NCBI GenBank assembly: GCA_021792815.1
Contig: JAJYTX010000012.1
Coordinates: 1-17,928, forward strand
Direction: 5' to 3'
Length of the DNA stretch: 17,928 nucleotides
Source: Pseudomonadota bacterium
GTDB taxonomy: Bacteria > Pseudomonadota > Gammaproteobacteria > Steroidobacterales > Steroidobacteraceae
Position 1 is the stretch's first letter. Each line of letters begins with the position of its first letter. Of this stretch, positions 1-6,067 are shown piece after piece. The position numbers and the translations under genes are program-made. The notes below the pieces were generated by a model. It was given only the letters and a program-made list of their open reading frames with translations. It was not told the origin of the DNA and did not search any database.

Positions 1-126
1 CTGCGGGTGCCAGTGCGGGAACAGGTCCGTGGCGAGCCCGGTGACGATGAGCGCGAAAATGATCAGCAGGCTCCAATCGAGGGTGATGTCGATGCCCGCG
101 ATCCGCATCAGATGAAGGCCACGCAT
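1..126 (-). CDS. Site-2-protease-like M50 zinc metallopeptidase, N-terminal fragment
   Basis: An open frame runs from ATG at 126-124 off the left edge of the window and gives 42 residues. The protein begins MRGLHLMRIAGIDITLDWS and continues into a hydrophobic stretch (LLIIFALIVTGLA) followed by FPHWHP. This layout (a short beta-like start with 'GI.I..DWS', a first membrane helix, then 'FP.WHP') is typical of bacterial site-2 protease family (M50) proteins, which cleave substrates within the membrane. The HExxH zinc motif would lie beyond the edge, so activity cannot be judged. The gene is divergent from the coiled-coil genes to its right. No Shine-Dalgarno precedes the ATG, and the promoter-like element sits so close that the mRNA may be leaderless. 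The family call comes from recognising the N-terminus only. Confidence 0.72.
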   Translation of the reverse strand, partial: MRGLHLMRIAGIDITLDWSLLIIFALIVTGLATDLFPHWHPQ

Positions 127-134
127 GGAGCGGT

Positions 135-163
135 ATTCTACCCGTTTGAGGCCGCTTACGTCA
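135..163 (-). promoter_or_regulatory. Sigma-70-like promoter of the M50 peptidase gene
   Basis: On the minus strand a -10-like TAGAAT (135-140) is preceded by 17 nt and a weak -35-like TGACGT (158-163). The expected transcription start, about 7 nt past the -10, falls at about 128, only 2 nt before the ATG at 126. This is inference from spacing; the -35 match is partial. Confidence 0.4.
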
Positions 164-434
164 CATCACGACGTACGAGCGAGACGCGGAGCAGAACGCT
201 GGGACAACCGTGAACTGACACGTCTGCTGACGCGTCCGTTGGCGAGTCAGAAATGCCCAATCGGCGAGGGGGGTGGGTCGCGCATAATGCACTGAACACG
301 CTCGATTTGCCCCCTGCCGCGGGGCTCGGGCATGTGGTGCAATGGGTCGCGCGAGGCGAGTCGCGGGGCGCGTCGCGATGCGCTGGGCCGGGTGAGTCTG
401 ATAGGCTGTGGGGGACGCGGACGTGGCGGCACAC
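164..434. other. Intergenic region without a supported gene
   Basis: Short frames here are shadows or chance openings in GC-rich DNA. The only promoter-like item is CATAAT at 283-288, which has no good -35 partner. A GGTGAG at 391-396 could serve the alternative GTG start at 408 of the next gene. Confidence 0.4.
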
Positions 435-1031
435 ATGTTCAATGTCTTCAAGTATTCCGATGCGCTCAAGGCGGCCGGGGTCGATGCGAAGCTCGCAGAC
501 GCCCAGGCACGCGCCTTGGCGGAAGCGCTGGAGCATACGGACGTTGCAACACGGGCGGACGTGCGGGAGCTGGGTGTTGCGCTGCGCACGGAGCTGAAGA
601 CCGCGGTGGCGGATCTCAAGACCGAGATCGCGGACCTGCGGACCGAGATGAAGACCGAAGTCGCCGGCCTCAGGACCGAGATGAGAACGGCAGTGGCGGG
701 TCTCAAGACCGAGATCGCCGGCCTGCGGACCGAGGTGAAGACCGAGATCGCCGACCTGCGGACCGAGATGAAGACCGAGATCGCCGACCTGCGGACCGAG
801 ATGAAGACCGAAGTCGCCGGCCTCAGGACCGAGATGAGAACGGCAGTGGCGGGTCTCAAGACCGAGATCGCCGGCCTGCGGACCGAGATGAGCACGGAAG
901 TCGCCGGCCTCAAGACCGAGATCGCCCATTTGCGCGGCGGGATCAATCAGCTTCAATGGAAGATCGGCGTGGTGGTTGGGGGGTTGGGCGTGGTGTTTAC
1001 GATCCTGAATCACTTCCTCCTCCACGTGTAG
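435..1031 (+). CDS. Membrane-anchored coiled-coil protein (DUF1640-like) with 7/11-residue repeats
   Basis: The 198-residue product begins MFNVFKYSDALKAAGV, resembling the start of DUF1640/CCDC90-like coiled-coil proteins ('F.T...V..L..AG....QAEA...AL'). From about residue 53 to 165 it is almost entirely tandem units of two lengths: 7 residues (LKTEIAD, LKTEIAG) and 11 residues (LRTEMKTEVAG, LRTEMRTAVAG). Both are coiled-coil periods. The C-terminus (WKIGVVVGGLGVVFTILNHF) is a single hydrophobic segment that should anchor the rod in a membrane. A GTG at 408 would add nine residues and has a GGTGAG upstream; I prefer 435 because family members begin close to the 'MF.. FKY' motif. Function is unknown. 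The long frames on the opposite strand over this repeat are shadows. Confidence 0.72.
   Translation: MFNVFKYSDALKAAGVDAKLADAQARALAEALEHTDVATRADVRELGVALRTELKTAVADLKTEIADLRTEMKTEVAGLRTEMRTAVAGLKTEIAGLRTEVKTEIADLRTEMKTEIADLRTEMKTEVAGLRTEMRTAVAGLKTEIAGLRTEMSTEVAGLKTEIAHLRGGINQLQWKIGVVVGGLGVVFTILNHFLLHV
633..887 (+). repeat. Internal nucleotide-perfect repeats in the coiled-coil gene
   Basis: The block 633-734 recurs without a mismatch at 786-887 (102 nt, offset 153 nt). Between them a 33-bp unit, coding an 11-residue coiled-coil turn, sits in near-perfect tandem at 736-768 and 769-801. All copies keep the reading frame. Perfect identity at synonymous positions points to recent slippage or unequal recombination rather than old repeats kept by protein selection. 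Confidence 0.85.
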
Positions 1032-1303
1032 GTCCGGATTTCGCCTCACGACACGACCGGCGCGCTGCGCTTGCGAGGAGCGTTCGCCCGCCGTGTCGGA
1101 CTCCGGAGTGTCCGTGCGCCGCTCGGCTCCGTGGATCCTCGAGTGCAGGAAAGGCGACTCACCCTCGTGCCAGGGCAGCTGTCGAAGTTTGGCGACGCGC
1201 GCCCCGGAGGGTGAATGTGTTGGGAAGCACGCTCAATCCGTCGCGGGGTGGCGTCAGGTTGGGTCGAGGCGAGCCACGCCACCGTCCGTTCAGGATTTTC
1301 CGC
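1032..1303. other. Intergenic region between the two coiled-coil genes
   Basis: No gene is supported; frames on both strands lack a convincing start or recognisable protein. A 10-bp palindrome ACTCCGGAGT lies at 1100-1109. Nothing else stands out before the promoter at 1304. Confidence 0.35.
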
Positions 1304-1332
1304 TTGGCATTCGCGAAACGATTGCCTAGATT
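1304..1332 (+). promoter_or_regulatory. Sigma-70-type promoter of the second coiled-coil gene
   Basis: TTGGCA (1304-1309), a 17-nt spacer and TAGATT (1327-1332) form a good -35/-10 pair. It would give a leader of about 80 nt before the ATG at 1419. Confidence 0.55.
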
Positions 1333-1418
1333 GTGCGGGCGGCGCCGCGCGGGGCGCGTCCTGCGGCCGGTCCGTGGCGCCCCTTCCGGTGTGGTTCCAC
1401 GTCAACAGGAGAGCGCTC

Positions 1419-1859
1419 ATGCGAATCGAAGACGAGCGAGTCGGTGCGGACCCGGTGCGCACGGAGTTCCCCGGGCAGCGTGCTTCAGGCGAGACCGACG
1501 TCACCGCAGTCAGGATCGCGTTGGCGAGCGTCCTCACGCGGCTGACGAGGGTCGAGTCGGATCTCGCGGCGCTGAAGACCGGCCTGTGCATCGTCGAGAC
1601 GCGCCTCACCGGCATCGAGAACCGGCAGCTCCATGCGAAAGACCGGCGCGAAAGGCTCGAGGCCCGCTGCTCGGAGTTGGACTTCGGCGTCGATCGGGTG
1701 CAGTGCGAGCTCGTCACCCTCAAGGACCGGATGCGCTGCGTGGAGCTCGATCTGCGCGAGGCGTCGGGCGCCGCGAGACGTCCGCGGTCGGGCGCTCAGG
1801 GCGCGCCGGGCCCGGTGAATCATGCCGTCGGCCGGCCCGTGGGGTTTCCGGACGGCTGA
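1419..1859 (+). CDS. Hypothetical cytoplasmic coiled-coil protein
   Basis: The start ATG at 1419 follows AGGAGAG at 1407-1413, a strong ribosome site at good spacing, so the longer upstream frame is not used. The 146-residue product has a charged, heptad-like middle (about residues 30-115; for example LTRVESDLAALKTGL and RLTGIENRQLH) and a Gly/Pro/Arg-rich tail (about 118-146). There is no signal peptide or membrane segment. Several cysteines (as in CIVETRL and CELVTLKDRMRC) are unusual in a plain coiled coil and might allow disulfides or metal binding. It follows another coiled-coil gene in the same direction but has its own promoter. I do not recognise the family. Confidence 0.6.
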   Translation: MRIEDERVGADPVRTEFPGQRASGETDVTAVRIALASVLTRLTRVESDLAALKTGLCIVETRLTGIENRQLHAKDRRERLEARCSELDFGVDRVQCELVTLKDRMRCVELDLREASGAARRPRSGAQGAPGPVNHAVGRPVGFPDG

Positions 1860-1883
1860 GGCGCGCCGCCTCGCCCCTGGAAT

Positions 1884-1909
1884 CCTGGCCCACCGGAGGG
1901 TGGGCCAGG
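1884..1909. terminator. Hairpin between convergent genes, likely bidirectional terminator
   Basis: A perfect 11-bp stem (1884-1894 with 1899-1909) closes the four-base loop GGAG. It lies 24 nt after the stop of the + gene and 32 nt past the stop of the - gene, as expected for a shared terminator. Neither side has a strong T-run, so it may act as a 3'-end stabiliser or a Rho-assisted stop. Confidence 0.6.
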
Positions 1910-1941
1910 CGCTTGGGTTGCGCTCGCGCGGTATCAGCGTA

Positions 1942-2622
1942 TCAGCAGGAGGCCTTCTGCTTGCGGCGGCGGACGCACCACGCCAGCGTGACGAGGCCGC
2001 CGGCCAGAAGCGCGAGCGTGCCCGGCTCCGGCACACTGCCCATGTCGAACTCGAACGCGGGCTTCGAGGTCGAGTCGCTGAAGGTCAGGGTGGTAAACGG
2101 ATTCAGGTGGGTGACTTCGACCGCATAGTTGTATTGGCCGCTGCTGCCTGCCGAGGTAATGTCGGCCCCGGTAATCATCTGACTGGCAGTGCCATTGGTC
2201 GCGACCACATTGTAGTCCGCGGCGGTATCCGCCGTGCCCCAGAGAACGTCGAAAGCGGTCTGAGGCTGATTGTAGGTCACGGTGACCGTGCCGCCGCCGG
2301 ACTGGGCCACCAGGTACTGCTGCAGCGAGCTGCCCGGGGTGCCGGCGGGGAATGGAGTCTTGGCAACGCCTGACACGCTGCCCGCATACACACCCGAGAG
2401 ATAGGGGGAGCCGCCACTGAAGCTGATGGAGGCGATGCCGAAGCCCGGATCGTTGATCGTCGTGCTGTTCTGATAGCCGGCCGAGGCCGCAGTGCCGAGG
2501 TCCAGTACCGCAAAGTTCGGTCCGGTGTCCTGAACGCTGATGACGGGGGCTGCGAACGCCGTGCCGAGCGCGGCGGATGCCCCGATCAGGGTGAGTGCGA
2601 AAAATCCCGATTTCATGCGCAT
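1942..2622 (-). CDS. PEP-CTERM surface/secreted protein (Npun_F0296-like)
   Basis: The 226-residue precursor has a signal peptide (MRMKSGFFALTLIGASAALG..AFA, cut near residue 24) and a C-terminal sorting signal from residue 197: VPEP, a hydrophobic segment, then RRRKQKASC. Exosortase recognises PEP, removes the tail and releases or attaches the protein at the outer surface. The middle includes FDVLWGTADTAADYN, resembling the 'WGS.D.YN' signature of Npun_F0296-type exosortase-dependent proteins. ATG at 2622 is chosen because GGGAG lies 8 nt upstream; a second ATG at 2616 is worse spaced, and a longer frame to 2673 would read through the sigma-54 promoter. It carries the shared sigma-54/IHF/17-bp control region. 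A degraded relative lies at 6068-6225. Confidence 0.85.
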   Translation of the reverse strand: MRMKSGFFALTLIGASAALGTAFAAPVISVQDTGPNFAVLDLGTAASAGYQNSTTINDPGFGIASISFSGGSPYLSGVYAGSVSGVAKTPFPAGTPGSSLQQYLVAQSGGGTVTVTYNQPQTAFDVLWGTADTAADYNVVATNGTASQMITGADITSAGSSGQYNYAVEVTHLNPFTTLTFSDSTSKPAFEFDMGSVPEPGTLALLAGGLVTLAWCVRRRKQKASC

Positions 2623-2661
2623 GGGCAGTGCTCCCGGAAAACAAACTTCCGACCGAGACAT

Positions 2662-2677
2662 TGCAAGTTTCAAACCA
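2662..2677 (-). promoter_or_regulatory. Sigma-54 (-24/-12) promoter
   Basis: On the minus strand TGGTTTGAAACTTGCA keeps the required GG-N10-GC spacing and the TTGC of the -12 element. The implied start near 2651 gives a leader of about 29 nt. The core GAAACTTGC is identical to that of the promoter at 9291-9306. Confidence 0.75.
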
Positions 2678-2696
2678 GACAGGAAACTCCTCGGGA

Positions 2697-2709
2697 ATTC
2701 ATTCGGTTA
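2697..2709. promoter_or_regulatory. Degenerate IHF-like site
   Basis: ATTCATTCGGTTA matches WATCAANNNNTTR at 7 of 9 defined positions. Taken alone it is weak; its support is the same 20-nt offset from the -24 element seen in the other control regions. Confidence 0.35.
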
Positions 2710-2740
2710 TTCCGGGTCTGCGCGTAGACCGAGTCGATTG

Positions 2741-2757
2741 TGTAAGCGGCTCCGACA
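2741..2757. promoter_or_regulatory. 17-bp upstream activator motif, copy 1 (proposed PrsR site)
   Basis: TGTAAGCGGCTCCGACA is the most divergent of four copies of the motif TGTAAAGGAATTCGACA. It begins 64 nt upstream of the -24 element at 2677, in register with the other three copies. Confidence 0.55.
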
Positions 2758-2827
2758 CTCTGCAATCGCTGAATGTTGATTAAAATCATCGGCGCCGGAC
2801 GCCGTTCCCGGCCGGGAGAGGCGTGCG

Positions 2828-2965
2828 TCAGTGGTGCAGCGCTTTCACCCGGCGGCTCACGGTGAGCACGGCGCTCGCGCGGTGGGCTCCTTCCGCCGAC
2901 AGACCCAGCACCGAGGCGTTGCTGAGATGCGTGTCGAGCGCCGTGGTGAGATCGGCGAAGGTGCA
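2828..2965 (-). pseudogene. 3'-end fossil of a DUF4382-type lipoprotein gene
   Basis: Read on the minus strand this stretch gives TFADLTTALDTHLSNASV and onward to a TGA at 2830-2828. It matches the last 45 codons of the intact lipoprotein at 6299-8245 (TFADLTTALNTDLSTASV...). The two DNA stretches align without gaps at a constant offset of 3471 nt, with about 115 of 140 bases identical by hand count, including the stop codon. Nothing else of the gene remains: homology stops next to the stop codon of the nucleotidyltransferase gene at 2970. The fragment has no start or signal sequence and is probably not expressed as such. Confidence 0.8.
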
Positions 2966-2969
2966 GAGG

Positions 2970-3500
2970 CTACGGCGGACTGCGTGGGAGCAGATCTTCC
3001 AGCGCATACAGCGTCTTTTGCGGAAAGCGCTCGAGCGGATAGTACTGGGTGATGATGCGCAGCGCGTGCTCATACGACCGAACGTCGAGAAGACGAATGA
3101 GGAACCGGACATCCTCCTCGTCATGGAACTCGGCTCCGATCCGCATGGCCAGGCTCTTCATCGCGAGCAGATACTCCGGTTGCGCCGTCATCACCCGCAG
3201 GTGGTCGAGCTCCAGAAATGGGGCAAACTCGCCTTGGGCACTCATGAAGCCCTTCACGGCGTCATTGAGCCAGTCAGCGGCGATTCCGGCCTGGCTGGCC
3301 GCGCGCATGGCGGCCTCGCGCACCGTTGCGGGCGGCCGGAAGAAGGCATCGACATCCCGGGTCGAGGCGCGTGCGCCGTACGCCAGGCACAAGACCGCGC
3401 CGCCGACGAGAAATACCTCGCCCACGGTATCGGTCTGACGCAGCTCATCGTTCAACAGCTCGAACAGACGGCGGATATCCGCCTCGCGCAGCGCCGCCAT
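2970..3500 (-). CDS. Nucleotidyltransferase-fold protein (DUF6036-like), putative toxin partner
   Basis: The 176-residue protein carries a minimal nucleotidyltransferase signature: VFLVGGAVLCLAYGARASTRDVDAFF (about residues 29-54), with Gly33-Gly34 and the metal-binding pair Asp49 and Asp51. This is how DUF6036/AbiEii-like nucleotidyltransferases begin; such enzymes may transfer nucleotides to RNA or protein targets. No signal peptide is present. It starts 7 nt after the upstream ribbon-helix-helix gene, so the two are almost surely one operon, and small DNA-binding protein plus nucleotidyltransferase is a common toxin-antitoxin layout. Toxicity is inferred and not shown. The stop codon lies within 5 nt of the fossil lipoprotein fragment, marking a recombination junction. 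Confidence 0.7.
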   Translation of the reverse strand: MAALREADIRRLFELLNDELRQTDTVGEVFLVGGAVLCLAYGARASTRDVDAFFRPPATVREAAMRAASQAGIAADWLNDAVKGFMSAQGEFAPFLELDHLRVMTAQPEYLLAMKSLAMRIGAEFHDEEDVRFLIRLLDVRSYEHALRIITQYYPLERFPQKTLYALEDLLPRSPP

Positions 3501-3507
3501 CTGTCGC

Positions 3508-4005
3508 CTACACCCGCGCCCCGACGCTGGAGTCGATGAAGATGTTGCGCCGGCGAAACGGTGCCGGCGAGTGTGTCAGCAGGTACAGGCGCAGCGATGG
3601 AAGCGCGGAGCCGAATTGCGGCTCCGGCAGCGCCTCGATCCTTCGGGTCCACGCCGGCAGCGGCAGGCCACGCATGTGGCAGGCCGTCTCGGTCATGGCC
3701 GCCACATAATTGGCCAGAAACGGCGAGAGAGTCGCTTGCGGTGCGGCGGCGACCGCTTGGCGTAGTTCCGCAGCAGTGAAGCCCGAGAGCAGCGAGTTCA
3801 CTTCCGCGAGCGCGAATCGGGGCTCTCCGGGCCCGGTCAGAGCGGTGACGGCTTCCTGAAACGCCGCCGCAGGCGCGGGTAGCACGCGGCTCAACACGTA
3901 GGCCGACATATCCATTCCCGCACGCCGGGCTGCCCTGCGGATGGCCGACTTTTCCTCTTTGGATACGCGCAGTTGCAGTTGCGAGCACTTTGCGGACCGA
4001 TTCAT
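3508..4005 (-). CDS. Ribbon-helix-helix DNA-binding protein, putative antitoxin/repressor
   Basis: The N-terminus of this 165-residue protein (about residues 8-42: QLQLRVSKEEKSAIRRAARR then AGMDMSAYVLSRVL) fits a ribbon-helix-helix fold: one beta strand, a basic helix, then a 'G....SAYV' helix as in DUF1778- and MobC-like proteins. The longer C-terminal part ends SPAPFRRRNIFIDSSVGARV and may bind the partner. It is the first gene of the pair with the downstream nucleotidyltransferase. A perfect inverted repeat overlaps the -35 box in front of it, consistent with autorepression. The ATG at 4005 has no Shine-Dalgarno and lies at the predicted transcription start, so translation may be leaderless. 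The antitoxin role is inferred from fold and order. Confidence 0.65.
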   Translation of the reverse strand: MNRSAKCSQLQLRVSKEEKSAIRRAARRAGMDMSAYVLSRVLPAPAAAFQEAVTALTGPGEPRFALAEVNSLLSGFTAAELRQAVAAAPQATLSPFLANYVAAMTETACHMRGLPLPAWTRRIEALPEPQFGSALPSLRLYLLTHSPAPFRRRNIFIDSSVGARV

Positions 4006-4011
4006 CCAAAC

Positions 4012-4056
4012 AGCCTATGCCATACCGCTAAAAATGTCAATACAAACGTATTGACA
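4012..4056 (-). promoter_or_regulatory. Promoter with palindromic operator of the RHH/nucleotidyltransferase operon
   Basis: On the minus strand a consensus -35 TTGACA (4035-4040), a 17-nt spacer and TAGGCT (4012-4017) form a promoter. A perfect 9-bp inverted repeat, TGTCAATAC (4035-4043) and GTATTGACA (4048-4056) around AAAC, overlaps the -35 box. A dimeric repressor bound there would block RNA polymerase. Confidence 0.7.
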
Positions 4057-4096
4057 GTGATCCGTGGAGGGTGGAGCGCCGCCCAAAAAACAGCCA

Positions 4097-5449
4097 TTAC
4101 TCTGGAGGCGCCGAAAGATGGCCCGCTCCCGGCGCCGAGCGCGGCCGCGGGAATTCGAGCCGCAGGCTCGAGCGGATCTGATCGCGCTGCCGGGGCCACA
4201 CCCCGGCCTCATCCGCATACTCCGGCCAGCGCGCCACGACCGCGCGCACCTCATCGAGCATCGTCTCGGCGCGACCGCGCTTCAGGCCCGCGGTCGCGGC
4301 GCAGGCGCGGACATCCTCGAGCGTGAATCCGTCCCGCCTGCCGTTTACCGTCATCTGGTGGCTGCGCGTCCACAGGCCTTGCGGGTTGCAGGCGTAGGTG
4401 ACATCGAAGGCCGGGGCGAGCGACCATGCCCCCCGCTGATCCATGAGGAAGGCGATGTTCTTGACGTGATCGTCCTGGTTGCGGGCGACGATGTTGAACA
4501 GCATGCGGCGAAACTGCTGCTCGAGGGCGCTCATCGGCAGCTTCAGCCGTCGCATCACCTGGTAGGCCTGCTCGTAGGAGTGGGCGCCGGCGGCGTTGAA
4601 ATCGAGGTGCGCCAGGGCGGCGAGGGACTGCAGGTGCCGCTTCCCGCCCTCGGCCGAGCGGTCGAACCGGCGCGTCATGAAATGCCGCCGGCCGCCTTCC
4701 TCGAGCAGCCGGCACTCGGTCATCTCGATGCCGGCATCGCGCGCCATGCGCGAGTAGGCATACTCGATGACGGTGTAGCCCTGCGGGTCCTCGAGCTCCT
4801 TGTCCCGGTTGCCGCTCACCCCGTCGAATTTCAGCAGCCAGTAGCCGAATCCCTCGGGCGCGGCAACCTGGCCGGAGCGGACCTCGTGGGTGTCGGGATT
4901 CCAGGCGATGATGGCCTTGGCCCGCGCGCCGCCCGCGGAGGTGCCGACGCGCAGGATGTCCCGCAGCGCGCCGTTGCGGTGCTCCGCGGTGAACGAGCCG
5001 TGAAAGGCATGGCGGTCCGTGAGGATCTCGGAGGCGAGCGCGACCAGCGCATCGACCTCGATCTTCGTGGCGTGCCGAGGCCGAGGGCCCGTGGCGGGCG
5101 CGAACTCGAGCGCCCCCATGCCGCGCGCGCCGGTGTAACAGAGCCGCTCCACGGCGTTGAAGCGCTCGGGCGTCCGGCCCTGCGTGGCGAGCCAGGCGTT
5201 GATCAGCGCAGTGCCGAACTTGTCGGGCAGTGAATCGGCCACCAGTCCGGGAAGGCCGTGGAAGGCGGCGCGGGGAAGCGAGGGGAAGCGGTAGATCTGC
5301 GAGGACAGCGGCATCGCCAGCGGCGAGACTTCGATGCCGCTGGCCGCGAACCGCGGCTCGTACTGAAACGCCGCGACGTCGCCGTCCTCGCCGAGGGACA
5401 CCGCGGCGATGCGCCGGCCCCACAGCCTCACTTCGGCCATCGTGGCCAT
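4097..5449 (-). CDS. hipA: HipA-like Ser/Thr kinase (toxin of a HipBA-type module)
   Basis: The 450-residue protein fits HipA (E. coli about 440). From ATG 5449 it shows the HipA N-domain with SLPDKFGTALINAWL, the glycine-rich loop TSAGGARAKA (about 170-179; it contains the serine equivalent to the autophosphorylated Ser of E. coli HipA), the catalytic NQDDHVKN (324-331) and the metal-binding FDVTYA (348-353). HipA kinases phosphorylate aminoacyl-tRNA synthetases such as GltX and so halt growth; the target here is unknown. The key residues look intact. It begins 4 nt after the hipB-like stop codon; ATG 5440 is an alternative start. TAA is followed by a T6 run (4085-4090 on +) without a clear stem. 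Confidence 0.85.
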   Translation of the reverse strand: MATMAEVRLWGRRIAAVSLGEDGDVAAFQYEPRFAASGIEVSPLAMPLSSQIYRFPSLPRAAFHGLPGLVADSLPDKFGTALINAWLATQGRTPERFNAVERLCYTGARGMGALEFAPATGPRPRHATKIEVDALVALASEILTDRHAFHGSFTAEHRNGALRDILRVGTSAGGARAKAIIAWNPDTHEVRSGQVAAPEGFGYWLLKFDGVSGNRDKELEDPQGYTVIEYAYSRMARDAGIEMTECRLLEEGGRRHFMTRRFDRSAEGGKRHLQSLAALAHLDFNAAGAHSYEQAYQVMRRLKLPMSALEQQFRRMLFNIVARNQDDHVKNIAFLMDQRGAWSLAPAFDVTYACNPQGLWTRSHQMTVNGRRDGFTLEDVRACAATAGLKRGRAETMLDEVRAVVARWPEYADEAGVWPRQRDQIRSSLRLEFPRPRSAPGAGHLSAPPE

Positions 5450-5453
5450 GGCG

Positions 5454-5816
5454 TCAGGGCTTCTGGTCCGCCCAGGTCCACGGGCCGGCAGGCGCGTGCT
5501 CCGCACGACCCTGGCGTCCGCGTGAGACTCGCCGGCGCTGCCTGCCGCGCCGCTTCAGCTGCTCGATCGGACTCGGCGGCAGCTCCGGGAGGAGCCGGTC
5601 GAGCCCGTCGAGCTGGTGGAGGACCCGCAGGATCCGCACGAGTGACACCAGCGCCGTGCCGTGGCCGGCCTCGATGCGCTCGAGGGTGCGCTTGCCGATG
5701 CCGGCCTGCTCGGCGAGCGCCGTCTGGGTCAGATTGGCCTCGATGCGATACCGGGCCATTCGCGTTCCGAATTCTTTGAGAACGGCCGCGTCGGTGAGCT
5801 CAGATGTGATGTGCAT
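5454..5816 (-). CDS. hipB: HipB-like XRE-family regulator (antitoxin)
   Basis: The 120-residue protein has an XRE/Cro-type helix-turn-helix at about residues 18-55; the core is TQTALAEQAGIGKRTLERIE, which matches the HipB class of antitoxin-repressors. The last 35 residues are Arg/Gly/Gln-rich and may reach the kinase. It precedes hipA by 4 nt, so the two should be co-translated. Three copies of a 20-bp motif and an inverted repeat fill the AT-rich DNA upstream, as expected for an autoregulated antitoxin. No Shine-Dalgarno is seen before the ATG at 5816. An in-frame ATG further downstream cannot be excluded, but the present start keeps the full domain. Confidence 0.8.
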   Translation of the reverse strand: MHITSELTDAAVLKEFGTRMARYRIEANLTQTALAEQAGIGKRTLERIEAGHGTALVSLVRILRVLHQLDGLDRLLPELPPSPIEQLKRRGRQRRRVSRGRQGRAEHAPAGPWTWADQKP

Positions 5817-5820
5817 AAGT

Positions 5821-5966
5821 CATCTGATAGGGCGAGTAAAACCCTAATTTAAAGTAAAATCGTCATTAAAGACGAATAATACACTAGATATTAAAGTTAT
5901 TCATTTCGTCTAATATGGCGAGCAAATCAGATAACAGATTATTAATCGTCGAATATGGCGAATATA
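5821..5966 (-). promoter_or_regulatory. hipBA control region with three 20-bp direct repeats
   Basis: This AT-rich island carries three related 20-mers on the + strand: 5821-5840 (CATCTGATAGGGCGAGTAAA), 5907-5926 (CGTCTAATATGGCGAGCAAA) and 5947-5966 (CGTCGAATATGGCGAATATA). Copies 1/2 and 2/3 each match at 16 of 20 positions. The last two start exactly 40 bp apart, so they face the same side of the helix. Copy 1 ends just before the hipB start. They are the likely operators of the HipB-like repressor. Confidence 0.65.
5860..5875. repeat. Inverted repeat in the hipBA promoter region
   Basis: TCGTC and GACGA flank ATTAAA, a perfect 5-bp dyad. The half-site CGTC also starts two of the 20-bp repeats, so it may be part of the same operator code. 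Confidence 0.45.
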
Positions 5967-6000
5967 GTATCCATATTGCCCGAGTGGATGCCGGACCCTT

Positions 6001-6038
6001 CGGGGCGGCGGCCGCAGTGCGGATCATCTGCCGCCCCG
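6001..6038. repeat. 9-bp inverted repeat with 20-nt loop
   Basis: CGGGGCGGC (6001-6009) pairs perfectly with GCCGCCCCG (6030-6038). It lies at the boundary between the AT-rich hipBA control region and the PEP-CTERM fossil. It may be a stray hairpin or a relic of an element end. Confidence 0.4.
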
Positions 6039-6067
6039 AGACGCCGAGATCGGCTTGCTCCCGGGCG

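Noticed and set aside
592..930. Repeat block as a CRISPR array
   Set aside because: Units are 21-33 bp, adjacent without unique spacers, and keep a protein frame.
156..1049. Long minus-strand frames over the coiled-coil repeat
   Set aside because: They mirror the repeat of the + gene in other frames; the translations are biased Arg/Leu/Gly strings with no signal, domain or ribosome site.
332..2128. 598-codon + frame spanning both coiled-coil genes
   Set aside because: Arg/Gly-rich translation typical of an off-frame reading of GC-rich DNA; it overlaps two better supported genes in other frames.
4064..5233. 389-codon + frame opposite hipA
   Set aside because: Antisense shadow of a gene with intact HipA kinase motifs.
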